Shown: piece after piece, positions 26,370 through 34,440 of the stretch
Layout: each line of letters starts with the position of its first letter
How positions within the stretch are numbered: the stretch's first letter is position 1
Assembly: GCA_002256995.1 (NCBI GenBank)
Contig: NCGX01000016.1
Span: 1-57,009, forward strand
Direction: 5' to 3'
DNA from: Hydrogenophilales bacterium 16-64-40
GTDB taxonomy: Bacteria > Pseudomonadota > Gammaproteobacteria > Burkholderiales > Thiobacillaceae
Length of the DNA: 57,009 nt
The notes under the pieces: generated by a model
Told to the model about the DNA's origin: nothing
The model's database searches: none
What the model saw: only the letters and a program-made list of their open reading frames with translations
Program-made: the position numbers and the translations under genes

Positions 26370-28649
26370 TTATCTGCTCGTCAGGGACTTGGCTCCCTTG
26401 ATGAGGCTCTGCAACTCGTCGGGGGTGATGCGGCCGTCGTCGGCTGCCTGGAGAGAGAAGCTGTGGAGTAGCAGCGCACGCCTGGCCTGGGGGTCGCGTC
26501 GGCGTGCGTCGTCCAGCGGCAAGGGGCGGAGCTTGATGGCTACTGACACCACATCACCAGAGACGCCGGCGGCAGCTGCGACCGCAGGGATGAGCGACGT
26601 GACGATGCCCTCCGTGGTTGCGTCTGCGAGGAAATGGCTGAAGGCGCGGTGCTGCGTCTGGCTCGTTGAGCCCAGCACGTCGGTCACAGTCGCGGTTGCC
26701 CGCACCTCGTAGATCCCATTCGGGTCGCTTGGGAACGAGATCTGGACAGACTCGTTGGGGATCTTCCCGGGGTACGCGACAACCTGGACTGCGGCGCCAG
26801 GCTTGGCGGCGGCCGCCGTCGAGTCCGCTGTGCTGACCGGAACGGAACGCCCGGTGACGAGGTCGGTCGCCTCGAACGTCCATGCGGCCTTGATCGGTGT
26901 TGGGGTACCGAAGAGCGCCTTGGTTTCGCCTTCCTCATCGCGCCTTAGCACCTCGTTGAGCCGCTCCACGAACGGCGATCCTTCCTCAAGCGACGCCCGC
27001 CCGTCCTTGCGCATAGCGTAGTGGGGGAGGACGCTCAGCCGCACGGCTCCTGCCCGCATGACCTTGAGGTTGGCGGCGGGATCGGTCGGGAGGCCTCCGG
27101 CCGCCTTGATCACACTTTGCCACGCCCCCGCCGGCGCCTGCGAGGCGACCTCGACCTTCTCGTCCACCAAGGCTGCCAGAGCCAGGCCTGGCCAGGTCGC
27201 CTCGAGGCGGGCGTTCGATGACAGCTCGAAGGAGAGCTCAACGCGGTCGAGAAGCGGTACGCCCTTGACGACACCGCCGGCTCGGGCTGGGTCGGGCTCG
27301 TACGGCAACGGCCGGCGTGCGGAGGGAGCCCGCAGCTCCACACTCTTCACGGTGACGCTCTGGTGTGCGCGGCCTTGTAGTTCAGCAACTGCGACCTTGA
27401 GGTCACCCACCAAAGCGGGCCGCCCATCGATCTCCGTCACTCGCATGGACGAATGGTCGCCGGTGGTGCGGAGCAGGACCTGGGTCGCGACCTCAGGCAG
27501 GACGACTGGAGGCAAGATACCGCCCACCTCCTTCTTGGTCACGTAGAGGATGTGGTAGCCCTCCTCGCCGTCGTTGTTGACGCCCGTCTTCGTGATGATG
27601 GCCACGTAACCTTGGAGGGTGTTGTTGGCTCGCCGGCAGACGTCGGTGAAGGTCACGCCGAGATCGACATCCCTTGGCTGGTTCTCCATGGCCCGTAGCA
27701 CGATCTGGCCGTCGTACTGGATGGCGTGTCCGGTGGCGTCATCGGCGTCCTTCCTTGCCTCCGCGTCGTCGCCAGTGACGACGTTGCGGGCGAAGGCCTC
27801 GCCGATTCCGAACTCGACGACCGGTCCCAGTGGGCGGGCGGAGAACGCGAGCTTGAACCTAGCCGTCATGGGCGCGGCGCCCCACTCGCGCCAGCCAGGC
27901 GGGAGGCTGCCCTCGATGTCGAAGTCGTCCTCGGTGTCGAAGCGGTTGGAGTCGTCCTGCAGCGTCATCAGCCAGTAGAGGTCCGCGTCATGCCAGCGCT
28001 CCTTCCACCATGTCAGCTCAGCGGGGTGGATTTCGGGGCGATGGCCGTGGACGCACTCGCGGATCCACGGGCCGTACGCGCAGATCTGGCGCCCCTCGAG
28101 GACCGAGCTGCCGGTGCTCTTTGGGAACCACGGGTTTTCCTCGAAGCTGTCGTCGGGCGTCAGCTCCGCCTCCATGCAGTCGTTCTCGCCGACGCAGCTT
28201 TGCCAGTCGTCATCCACGCACCACGTGCCGCTACCGCCCTTGTAGGGCAGGACATCGGTGATGAGGTGCTCGAAGCCGGGAGCCGGGATGATAAAGTTGT
28301 TCCAGTCCATCTCCGCCCCCGAGCCGTCGTAAACGTTGAAGTGGTGCAGCTGGCCGCACAGCGTTTCCTTGTATCCCGAGTTCGGGTACCAGTTGTCGAT
28401 GACGGACCCGAACCTCTCGGCGGGGAAGTCGGCGATGTAGAAGCCGACCGGGTCTTCGCCCTTGACCCCCTGCAGCTGGTCGACGACGCGGTTCCACTCC
28501 GCTACCGCCTCCGCCGTGCACACCGGCGTCGTGGCGCTGGTGAGGACGACGTTGGTTCGTGCGCAGGCCGCAAGGAACAACGCCAACACGGCGACCGCGG
28601 TCGCCGTGCTGCCTCGGGCGCGGCGAGATTGTATGTGTCTGACACGCAT
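26370..28649 (-). CDS. Large secreted lipoprotein of unknown function
   Basis: A 759-residue protein. The chosen ATG has a strong GGAGGAGG ribosome site and gives a lipoprotein signal: MRVRHIQSRRARG, hydrophobic AVAVLALFLAAC with the LAAC lipobox, then the mature chain. The N-terminal third has many Cys and Trp residues (WCVDDDWQSCVGENDC). The C-terminal half looks like repeated beta-rich domains and ends with an EF-hand-like DDGRITPDELQSL. The frame stays open 29 codons upstream to an ATG (MTKYTIDQLPELPLDEPP..), but that would bury the signal. It is flanked by repeats and an IS remnant, and I know no relatives in nif regions. Acquisition by transfer is likely. Confidence 0.75.
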   Translation of the reverse strand: MRVRHIQSRRARGSTATAVAVLALFLAACARTNVVLTSATTPVCTAEAVAEWNRVVDQLQGVKGEDPVGFYIADFPAERFGSVIDNWYPNSGYKETLCGQLHHFNVYDGSGAEMDWNNFIIPAPGFEHLITDVLPYKGGSGTWCVDDDWQSCVGENDCMEAELTPDDSFEENPWFPKSTGSSVLEGRQICAYGPWIRECVHGHRPEIHPAELTWWKERWHDADLYWLMTLQDDSNRFDTEDDFDIEGSLPPGWREWGAAPMTARFKLAFSARPLGPVVEFGIGEAFARNVVTGDDAEARKDADDATGHAIQYDGQIVLRAMENQPRDVDLGVTFTDVCRRANNTLQGYVAIITKTGVNNDGEEGYHILYVTKKEVGGILPPVVLPEVATQVLLRTTGDHSSMRVTEIDGRPALVGDLKVAVAELQGRAHQSVTVKSVELRAPSARRPLPYEPDPARAGGVVKGVPLLDRVELSFELSSNARLEATWPGLALAALVDEKVEVASQAPAGAWQSVIKAAGGLPTDPAANLKVMRAGAVRLSVLPHYAMRKDGRASLEEGSPFVERLNEVLRRDEEGETKALFGTPTPIKAAWTFEATDLVTGRSVPVSTADSTAAAAKPGAAVQVVAYPGKIPNESVQISFPSDPNGIYEVRATATVTDVLGSTSQTQHRAFSHFLADATTEGIVTSLIPAVAAAAGVSGDVVSVAIKLRPLPLDDARRRDPQARRALLLHSFSLQAADDGRITPDELQSLIKGAKSLTSR

Positions 28650-28845
28650 GGTGGTTCCTCCTCCCATGGTGGAATTGAGCGCTGGCGGTTCATCTAGCGG
28701 TAGTTCAGGCAACTGGTCGATTGTGTACTTGGTCATGCTCACGGCCCTTCTCCTCTTCAGCCAAAAAGGTTGACCACAAGTCATAGGGGCATGAGCCGAT
28801 CTGGTTTGGGGGCCATCGAGACCCGCAAACCGATACCGCTGGCAA

Positions 28846-29124
28846 TCATCCGCACCTGCCGCAGCTCGATCTTTGCGAATTGAAGCACTTTTCGATGTTA
28901 TAGAACGTCTCGGACCCAAAGATATTGAAGCAGCCCGCGTACCAGCAGTATTTAGTTCCGTTTTCGCAGCCTTCTAGGTAACAGAAAACAAGCCAGCGAT
29001 ATTCCTTCAGCCATTGAAACTGATAGCACCACTTGGTCACTGTCCTAGTGCATGTGCGGAACCATTGCCACGGCCAATATCCTGGGCACCAATATCTCTC
29101 GGTAACTTCTACCTGCTGAGCCAT
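28846..29124 (-). CDS. Small Cys/Trp/Tyr-rich protein
   Basis: A 92-residue protein with 10 Cys and 8 Trp. Segments include RYWCPGYWPWQWFRTCTRTV, WCYQFQWLKEYRWLVFCYLE and YCWYAGCFNIFG. No signal peptide is seen. The ATG lies behind GAAGGAAGAAG, which supports translation. Base composition is clearly lower in G+C than the neighbours. It lies 196 nt upstream of the lipoprotein gene on the same strand and may share its transcript. I do not recognise the family; a disulfide- or metal-stabilised small protein or a secreted peptide is possible. Confidence 0.6.
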   Translation of the reverse strand: MAQQVEVTERYWCPGYWPWQWFRTCTRTVTKWCYQFQWLKEYRWLVFCYLEGCENGTKYCWYAGCFNIFGSETFYNIEKCFNSQRSSCGRCG

Positions 29125-29494
29125 GATCTTCTTCCTTCAGCGTTATGACCCTATATTTGTAGGACAAAGGCTGGGCGACCGGTATACAACTTTAGTTGTA
29201 GTGGGAGCGCGAATCGCTGCGGGCGCAGGTGGCCTGTTTGACGCACTGTACTTTCCCTAGTGGAGGGTGGGGACGATGGACCTTGCGGCTCCGGCGCACT
29301 AAAGATGGCGGCCGATGGCGACGCGCAAGAGCGCAAAGAGTGGGTAAGCCGTTCGGTAGTGATACAGCGGCTTGGAAGTGATACAAATGAAAAGGGCCTG
29401 CATCGCTGCAAGCCCTTTGATTTGGTGCGCCATTACAGACGAAGCTGGGCACTGGACTGAGACCATTTCCTTGCCCCGCCGCTATAGCGCCAGA
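29125..29494. other. Intergenic region with a hairpin, no credible gene
   Basis: About 370 nt with no convincing reading frame. An imperfect hairpin at 29391-29418 (AAAGGGCCTGCA / TGCAAGCCCTTT) could act as a terminator. The sequence is of mixed composition and looks like decayed mobile or island DNA. Confidence 0.55.
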
Positions 29495-29645
29495 TCAAGG
29501 GAAGGTCTGCATAACTCCCCCCAATCATCCCGGAATCTGAGACAGTATCGCCATGAAACAAATCAGCCTTGCTGCCACCGGATTCGAGATTGTGACCAAA
29601 CGAACGCGCAAGCGCGAATTTCTTGATGAGATGAACCAGTGGGCT
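29495..29645 (+). mobile_element. IS5-family remnant (left end and start of transposase)
   Basis: GGGAAGGTCTGCATAACTCC resembles the left end of IS5-type elements. From 29553 a frame begins MKQISLAATGFEIVTKRTRK, then REFLDEMNQW, like the N-terminus of IS5-family transposases. After about 30 codons it breaks into a repeat-like stretch (CCACGGCGCTGCGCGCCTCG). The rest of the element is gone. It marks past insertion next to the rhodanese gene. Confidence 0.6.
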
Positions 29646-29685
29646 GGATCGCCACGGCGCTGCGCGCCTCGCGATGACGGCAAGC

Positions 29686-30477
29686 TCAGGCTGCCGTCGC
29701 CAGCATTTTCTTTTCAACCCCGCGCAGCAGGCGCAAACACTCGATGGTGGCGGCCATGTCCAGCGCGCTGAAACCGTCCTGGGTTTCGAGTTGCGGGTTG
29801 GCGCCGGCGGCCAGCAGCGCTTCCACCACGGCATGCTTGCCGGTGGAGGCGGCGTACATCAGGCAGGTGGCGCCATTGTCGTTCTGGTGGTCGAGGTCGA
29901 TGCCGGCGCGGATGAGCAGGTCCATGGTTTCCAGGCGCTCGCCCACGCAGGCCATCCACAGCGCATTGTTGCCGTCGATGTTGACGGCGGCCAGATTGGT
30001 GCCGGCCTGCAGCAGTTCGAAAATGGCGCCGGTCTCGCCCGCTTTGCTGGCGCGCATCAGCGGGGTGATGCCGTTTGCAGCCGGGGTGTCGAGATCGTCG
30101 GTGGGATAGCCGTTTGCCTGCAGCCACTGCGCAAGTTGCGGGCTGATGACGGGCGGCGTCGTGCTTTTCTGCGCGCGCTGCCAGGCGGCGAAGCCGCCGT
30201 CCAGGCTGTAGACCTCGGAAAAGCCGAAGTCGGCGAACATCTGGCCGTAGGTCTGGCTGGCGTTGCCGTGGTAGCAGTAGAGCAGCACCGGCGTGGCCGT
30301 GGGCGTGCCGACGAGGAGGGCGTCGAGGTTGGCGCTGGATAGGCGGCGGGCGTTGGCGATGTGCGCCCGGTTGTAGTTGTCCGGGTCGCGCGAATCCAGC
30401 ACCAGCACCTTGTCGCGGGCAAGCAACTGGGCGGCGGTGGCGGGGTCGATGCGCTTGAAGCTTCTGTCTTTGCTCAT
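29686..30477 (-). CDS. Rhodanese-ankyrin repeat protein
   Basis: A 263-residue fusion. The N-terminal rhodanese domain (about 1-110) has the active loop LYCYHGNASQTYG with its Cys. The C-terminal half has ankyrin repeats (NGITPLMRASKAGETGAIFE, DGNNALWMACVGERLETMDL, NGATCLMYAASTGKHAVVEA). Rhodaneses move sulfane sulfur, and similar proteins are found in the nif regions of other diazotrophs. The start is chosen at MSKDRSF; it overlaps the stop of the upstream dehydrogenase gene (ATGA). No sigma-54 promoter is visible ahead of the pair. Confidence 0.87.
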   Translation of the reverse strand: MSKDRSFKRIDPATAAQLLARDKVLVLDSRDPDNYNRAHIANARRLSSANLDALLVGTPTATPVLLYCYHGNASQTYGQMFADFGFSEVYSLDGGFAAWQRAQKSTTPPVISPQLAQWLQANGYPTDDLDTPAANGITPLMRASKAGETGAIFELLQAGTNLAAVNIDGNNALWMACVGERLETMDLLIRAGIDLDHQNDNGATCLMYAASTGKHAVVEALLAAGANPQLETQDGFSALDMAATIECLRLLRGVEKKMLATAA

Positions 30478-32075
30478 GGGGTGTCCTCCATATCTGCGAT
30501 GCGGTCGGGGTAGGGCGGCAGGGTGGTGATGCGCGTATCGGTCAGCGCGCACCCCACGGTGAAGTGGTAAAGCGACTGGAAGCGCTTGCCTTGCAGTCCG
30601 AGCAGTTCGTGGAAGGCGTCGTCGAGAAAACAGCCGATGCCGGTGCCGCGCAGCGCCAGGGTTTCGGCTTCCAGATACAGCACGTGGCCGAGCAGGCCCG
30701 CTTCCCAGTGCAGCTGGCGGTAGCGCCAGGCGTCTTCTTGCACCTTGGCTTCGAACTCGGCCAGCATGCCCAGCGAGAAGCAGCTGTCGGCGGCGATCGA
30801 CTGCGCGCAGCTCACCGCGCGGGCGACCTTGTGCCACTTGCCTGCCTGCAGGCGATAGAGCGGCAAATGGCCGGGGCAGCCTTCGGCTTTCTGCCATTCG
30901 AATTCATCGCTCAATGCCTGCCGCAGTCTTGATTCGGCCCCGGCCTCGCGCACCAGGATGTACAGGCCTGGCGGCACGCCGTCCACGCGGTGCACGAAAA
31001 ACACCGGATGGATGGCGGGCGCGTAGTCCCAGATGTCCCACGGCGCCTGCGGGCGTGGCAGCAGGCTGTCGACCAGATGGTAGAAGTCGGCCGCGGCCAT
31101 TTCGAATTGCGGGTCGAAGCGCTGGGCGCTGCGCCGGCCCATGATGACTTCGGGCGCGGGAAGGTGGGTGGCGGCGCTGCCGGGCGGGTAATTGCGCGGC
31201 GGCGCGGCGGCCTCGTCATGCCTGCTTTCGGTGGCCGAGGCGACTTCGTCGATGACCGGCCAGTGGTACATGGGATGCGGGTCGAGGAGGTTGGCCTGGC
31301 CGCGCCAGTGGGTGTCGGCGGCGTCCCATGGCGCGGGTTCGGCAACCACCTGGGGCCGGGCCGGGTCGACGATCTGCGCGGGTCTTGTGAGTTGCACTAG
31401 CAGGTCCGGCTCCTCGCGCTCGGCATCGGCGTAGTCCTGGTCGCGCCCGGTGCCCAGCAGCGCAGCCAGGCGCCGGCTGTTGCAGCCGGCCACCAGGCGC
31501 AGTTCCCAGCCCAGCAGGGCGGCGGCGTAGCGTAGCGCGGCCAGCGCATGGCCGACGTCGAGCTGGCAATAGCGGAAGGCGCGCTCGCCGTATTTCCAGG
31601 CTTCGCGCCAGTGGATGGAAGACAGCCCGATCCACAGGCCGGGCGGGTGCGCCGCCGTGGAGAGGCAGCGCTGCTCCAGCGCGTGGTTGCGGCTGGCGTA
31701 GTGGTAGAGGCCGGCGTCCAGTCCCGCGACGCCGTGCGCGATCACATAGGCCTCGGTCGGGTGCAGGTTGCCGCTCGACGGGTTGCAGCGCAGCGCCCAG
31801 CGGTCCGGCCCGTATTCCTTCCAGGCGGACAGCCCGAGCGACAGCTGCAGCAGGGCGCCGATCGAATCCAGGGAGAATTCGGGCGCTGCCCGGTCTTCGC
31901 CGATATGAGCAAGCCGGCCCGCGCAAAGCGGCAGGCGGAAGGACGGGCAGCCCGCAAACGCGCGGAAGGGATCGGGCTGGCTGGTCCAGTCCAGCGTCTC
32001 CGGGCCGGAGGCATAGCGACCGGGCCGGTGCTTGGTGCGCTCGTGGTAGGCGATGGCGATGTCGGCGGCGTTCAT
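30474..32075 (-). CDS. SagB-type nitroreductase-fold dehydrogenase
   Basis: A 533-residue protein with two nitroreductase-like domains. The first includes RCNPSSGNLHPTEAYVIAHG, and the second contains PEVIMGRRSAQRFDPQFEM and ALRGTGIGCFLDDAFHELLG. SagB/ThcOx-type FMN enzymes oxidise azolines in peptide antibiotics, but many stand-alone double-domain proteins have other, unknown roles. No cyclodehydratase or precursor peptide gene is adjacent. It is translationally coupled to the rhodanese-ankyrin gene. Confidence 0.83.
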   Translation of the reverse strand: MNAADIAIAYHERTKHRPGRYASGPETLDWTSQPDPFRAFAGCPSFRLPLCAGRLAHIGEDRAAPEFSLDSIGALLQLSLGLSAWKEYGPDRWALRCNPSSGNLHPTEAYVIAHGVAGLDAGLYHYASRNHALEQRCLSTAAHPPGLWIGLSSIHWREAWKYGERAFRYCQLDVGHALAALRYAAALLGWELRLVAGCNSRRLAALLGTGRDQDYADAEREEPDLLVQLTRPAQIVDPARPQVVAEPAPWDAADTHWRGQANLLDPHPMYHWPVIDEVASATESRHDEAAAPPRNYPPGSAATHLPAPEVIMGRRSAQRFDPQFEMAAADFYHLVDSLLPRPQAPWDIWDYAPAIHPVFFVHRVDGVPPGLYILVREAGAESRLRQALSDEFEWQKAEGCPGHLPLYRLQAGKWHKVARAVSCAQSIAADSCFSLGMLAEFEAKVQEDAWRYRQLHWEAGLLGHVLYLEAETLALRGTGIGCFLDDAFHELLGLQGKRFQSLYHFTVGCALTDTRITTLPPYPDRIADMEDTP

Positions 32076-32088
32076 GGCAATGTCTGAC

Positions 32089-32158
32089 GTAGGAGCGGCG
32101 TCCACGCCGCGATTGTCCGTATGCGACCCACCCATCGCGGCGTGGACGCCGCTCCTAC
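32089..32158. repeat. REP-like inverted repeat with 25-bp arms
   Basis: Perfect 25-bp arms (starting GTAGGAGCGGCGTCCACGCC) separated by 20 nt. This type of extragenic palindrome is common in pseudomonads and betaproteobacteria. It lies just upstream of the dehydrogenase gene. Confidence 0.85.
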
Positions 32159-32187
32159 GACGATAACGGGATTCTTGAGCAGCCTGG

Positions 32188-32273
32188 GTAGGTTGGGCTG
32201 CCAAGCCCAACATTTCCTCATTCGCCGGGTAGTCCGCATTGTGTTGGGCTTCACTTCATTCAGCCCAACCTAC
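32188..32273. repeat. Pair of GTTGGGCT hairpins
   Basis: GTAGGTTGGGCT (32188-32199) and AGCCCAACCTAC (32262-32273) form the outer arms. Inside are two smaller hairpins of GTTGGGCT/AGCCCAAC. The unit resembles the widespread GTAGGTTGGGCTGA repeat of proteobacteria. A further palindrome, GCGTACATGTACGC, is at 32302-32315. The region from 32076 to 32336 holds no gene. Confidence 0.75.
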
Positions 32274-32336
32274 ACCGCTGGGCGTTACCCATGCCGTCAT
32301 TGCGTACATGTACGCGATGACACGCCTTGCCTGGAT

Positions 32337-33251
32337 TCATTTCCCACTCCTTTGCGCCAAGGCCAGCAGCGCCTCGGTCTGCGTCTCGATGCGGCGCCGG
32401 ATTCCCTTGTCCAGCTTCTTCAGCCAATACCCGGGAATGCCGGCAACCCCATAGGCCGCGCCCGCCAGCATGCCGGCCAGCGCGCCGTTGGTGTCGGCGT
32501 CCTCGCCACGATTCACCACCTCGGTCACGCAGGATTCGAAACCGTCCGTGCGGAAGAAGGAGTGAAGAACCGTCTGTACCGTATCGACAATGTAGCCCGA
32601 AGCGCGTTTGGGATAGGGGTCGAAGCGGAACGCCGGAAAGTCTGAGATCAGACGATTCGCTTCCGCGCGGCAGCCCTTGATTCCACCGCCCTGAACCAGG
32701 GTTCGCGTCATCCTGCCGAGCGCCAGGGTCGCGGCGTCCGACAAGGGGTGGTGATGGGTGATATGGCATTGTTCCAGGCTCGCGCGGCTGAACGCGCCAT
32801 CGTCGTCAAGCGTCGCCAGCGCCAGCGGCAGGTTGCGCATGCAGGCGCCGTTGCCGGCATTGCCTTCCTGCGGCGAACCGGCCAGCGTGCCGTCCGTCAT
32901 GTAGCGCTGGATGCCGCGGCGGCAGGTGTTGCCCACATCCACCGGCCCGGCCCTGAACCAGGCCACGAAGGCATCGGCGGCAGCCGTCGCGTTCCAGCCG
33001 CCGCTGTCGATGAGCGACTGCCCCAGCGCCAGCGCCATCTGCGTGTCGTCGGTGGTCTGGCCCGGTTTGAGTTTGAGCCAGCCGCCGCCAACCATGTCGC
33101 GGTGCATGCCGTAGGCGTGCTGAATTTCGACGGGCGTCATGAATGCAACCGTTGCGCCCAGGGCATCGCCGACGGCGAAGCCGAGATAGGCGCCCAGTGC
33201 ACGTTCGTGTACTTCATCCGCTCTATGCCCCCGCAGCGCGGCAGCAGTCAT
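32337..33251 (-). CDS. draG: ADP-ribosyl-[dinitrogen reductase] hydrolase DraG
   Basis: Removes ADP-ribose from the Arg of NifH and so reactivates nitrogenase. The 304-residue protein has the binuclear metal motifs GQTTDDTQMALALG near residue 70 and RGEDADTNGALAGMLAGAAY near 255. The NifH at 34689 carries the target Arg102. The partner transferase gene draT is not present in this window. The start overlaps the stop of the receiver-like gene (ATGA). Confidence 0.9.
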   Translation of the reverse strand: MTAAALRGHRADEVHERALGAYLGFAVGDALGATVAFMTPVEIQHAYGMHRDMVGGGWLKLKPGQTTDDTQMALALGQSLIDSGGWNATAAADAFVAWFRAGPVDVGNTCRRGIQRYMTDGTLAGSPQEGNAGNGACMRNLPLALATLDDDGAFSRASLEQCHITHHHPLSDAATLALGRMTRTLVQGGGIKGCRAEANRLISDFPAFRFDPYPKRASGYIVDTVQTVLHSFFRTDGFESCVTEVVNRGEDADTNGALAGMLAGAAYGVAGIPGYWLKKLDKGIRRRIETQTEALLALAQRSGK

Positions 33252-33670
33252 GAAGCATGAATCGGAATGCCTGCGAGCTTGCGCCCCAGCATTCCATCGA
33301 CCCTTCTGCGCACGGTTTCCACCGTTAGCGGTTTCACCAGCAAGCCATCGATGCCCGCGCCTTGGCAGTCTGCCACCAGCGGATCCTCGCGGTTGTCGGC
33401 CACCAGCAGAATCTTCGCGCTGGTCAGGCGCGACCGGATAAGCGGCAACACATCCATCCCGCGCTCGCGCACGACATCGATGCCCAGCAGCAGCAGGTCG
33501 GGCTTCCACTCGATGCTCTTGTCGAAAGCCGCTTCGAGGCTGGACAGGTCATGGGTCTCGTTCTCGTCGTGCAGCATGAACTGCAGCGCCATGCGTGTGA
33601 TGTCGTCGTTGGCCACCACGAACAGGCGTTTGTTGTCCACCGCTTTTGCACTCTCTACGCCGATTTGCAT
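33248..33670 (-). CDS. Receiver-like (CheY-fold) protein coupled to draG
   Basis: A 140-residue single-domain protein: DNKRLFVVANDDITRMALQF, KPDLLLLGIDVVRERGMDVL (possible phospho-Asp in GID), LTSAKILLVADN and GIDGLLVKPLTVETVRRRVD (Lys of the receiver fold). No output domain. The start MQIGVESAKAV was chosen because the longer frame has no good ribosome site. It is the first gene after a sigma-54 promoter and is coupled to draG, so it may tune DraG or signal to it (inference). Confidence 0.8.
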   Translation of the reverse strand: MQIGVESAKAVDNKRLFVVANDDITRMALQFMLHDENETHDLSSLEAAFDKSIEWKPDLLLLGIDVVRERGMDVLPLIRSRLTSAKILLVADNREDPLVADCQGAGIDGLLVKPLTVETVRRRVDGMLGRKLAGIPIHAS

Positions 33671-33711
33671 CGCACTTCTCCCGGGTGTCTTGTCTATGGA
33701 AATCAGGGAAA

Positions 33712-33727
33712 AGCAAGAAGCGTTCCG
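33712..33727 (-). promoter_or_regulatory. Sigma-54 promoter of the receiver-draG unit
   Basis: On the minus strand: CGGAACGCTTCTTGCT, with exact GG-N10-GC spacing, CGGAACG in place of TGGCACG, and a perfect TTGCT. It lies 41 nt before the receiver-like start and about 60 bp from the NifA-type site at 33783-33798. Confidence 0.6.
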
Positions 33728-33782
33728 GTGGCGCAGCCCATGGTCGCATGGGGCTTGCGGCTCGAACGGCACACAAATGTCG

Positions 33783-33798
33783 TGTCGCATGTCGGACA
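33783..33798. promoter_or_regulatory. NifA upstream activator site shared by draG and Rrf2 units
   Basis: TGT-CGCATGTCGG-ACA matches TGT-N10-ACA. It lies between two divergent sigma-54 promoters, about 60 bp from one and about 85 bp from the other, and may serve both. Confidence 0.65.
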
Positions 33799-33881
33799 AG
33801 GCAGGGGTGAATGTAGGGTTGGCGACAAAGAATGAATGCCTGCGATCGGCCATGGCGGCGGGCTGGCGGGATGCGGAAGCG

Positions 33882-33897
33882 TGGCACGCGCGTTGCT
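33882..33897 (+). promoter_or_regulatory. Sigma-54 promoter of the Rrf2-type regulator
   Basis: TGGCACGCGCGTTGCT is a perfect consensus match, 26 nt before the regulator ATG. It shows that the Rrf2-type gene belongs to the nif regulon. Confidence 0.88.
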
Positions 33898-33923
33898 TCG
33901 ATAGAACGACTAAAGGGGCCGCC

Positions 33924-34379
33924 ATGATTTTCTCCCGCACCAGCCAATATGCCATCCAGGCGATGATCTACCTGGCCACCCAGCCGAGCGGGAAGCGGCT
34001 GCTTAGCCGTGAGATCGCACAGAGCCTGGGCGTGCCGTCGCCCTATCTGGCCAAGATTCTTCAGGACCTGAGCCGGGGGAAGCTGCTGCATTCGTCGCGC
34101 GGCCGCTGTGGCGGATTCAGTCTGCGCGCCGACGCCGGCAAGACCAGTTTGCTCGATGTCGTCCTGCTCACGGAAGGCGTCCGCATGGATCGCGAGTGCC
34201 TGCTCGGGCTCAAGGTCTGCCAGGACGAGACGGCCTGTCCCCTGCATCGCAAGTGGAAACCCGTCAAGAAAGAACTCCTCGCCAGCCTGGGCAGCATAAC
34301 CCTGACCCGCCTTGCGCAGGCTGTTCAAAGCGGCCAATACCGGTTGGCCGATCTGCCGCTGGCACTGTCGCGGCGCTGA
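33924..34379 (+). CDS. Rrf2-family Fe-S transcriptional regulator
   Basis: A 151-residue regulator of the IscR/NsrR family. A winged helix at the N-terminus (SQYAIQAMIYLATQPSGKRL) includes the RGRCGGFSLRAD wing. Three cysteines (C92-X6-C99-X5-C105) are placed like the Fe-S ligands of IscR, where the spacing is usually C-X5-C-X5-C. It could sense Fe-S status, oxygen or NO. It is transcribed from a sigma-54 promoter directly ahead of nifH. Whether it controls the isc operon, which lacks iscR, is an open question. Confidence 0.88.
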   Translation: MIFSRTSQYAIQAMIYLATQPSGKRLLSREIAQSLGVPSPYLAKILQDLSRGKLLHSSRGRCGGFSLRADAGKTSLLDVVLLTEGVRMDRECLLGLKVCQDETACPLHRKWKPVKKELLASLGSITLTRLAQAVQSGQYRLADLPLALSRR

Positions 34380-34410
34380 AGGTTTTTCTCCTTGTTTTTT
34401 CCCTTGGGCT

Positions 34411-34426
34411 TGTCCCCTTCGCTACA
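34411..34426. promoter_or_regulatory. NifA upstream activator site 1 of nifH
   Basis: TGT-CCCCTTCGCT-ACA matches TGT-N10-ACA and lies about 100 bp upstream of the nifH promoter. Confidence 0.65.
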
Positions 34427-34440
34427 GCTTTTCAGGTGTT

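Noticed and set aside
28649-28736. N-terminal extension of the lipoprotein (MTKYTIDQLPELPLDEPP..) as a possible leader peptide gene
   Set aside because: It is in the same frame with no stop before the lipoprotein start, and the strong ribosome site lies at the downstream ATG. Kept only as an alternative start.
25742-29552. CRISPR array or phage genes in the accessory patch
   Set aside because: No regularly spaced repeats and no integrase, capsid or cas-like frames were seen.
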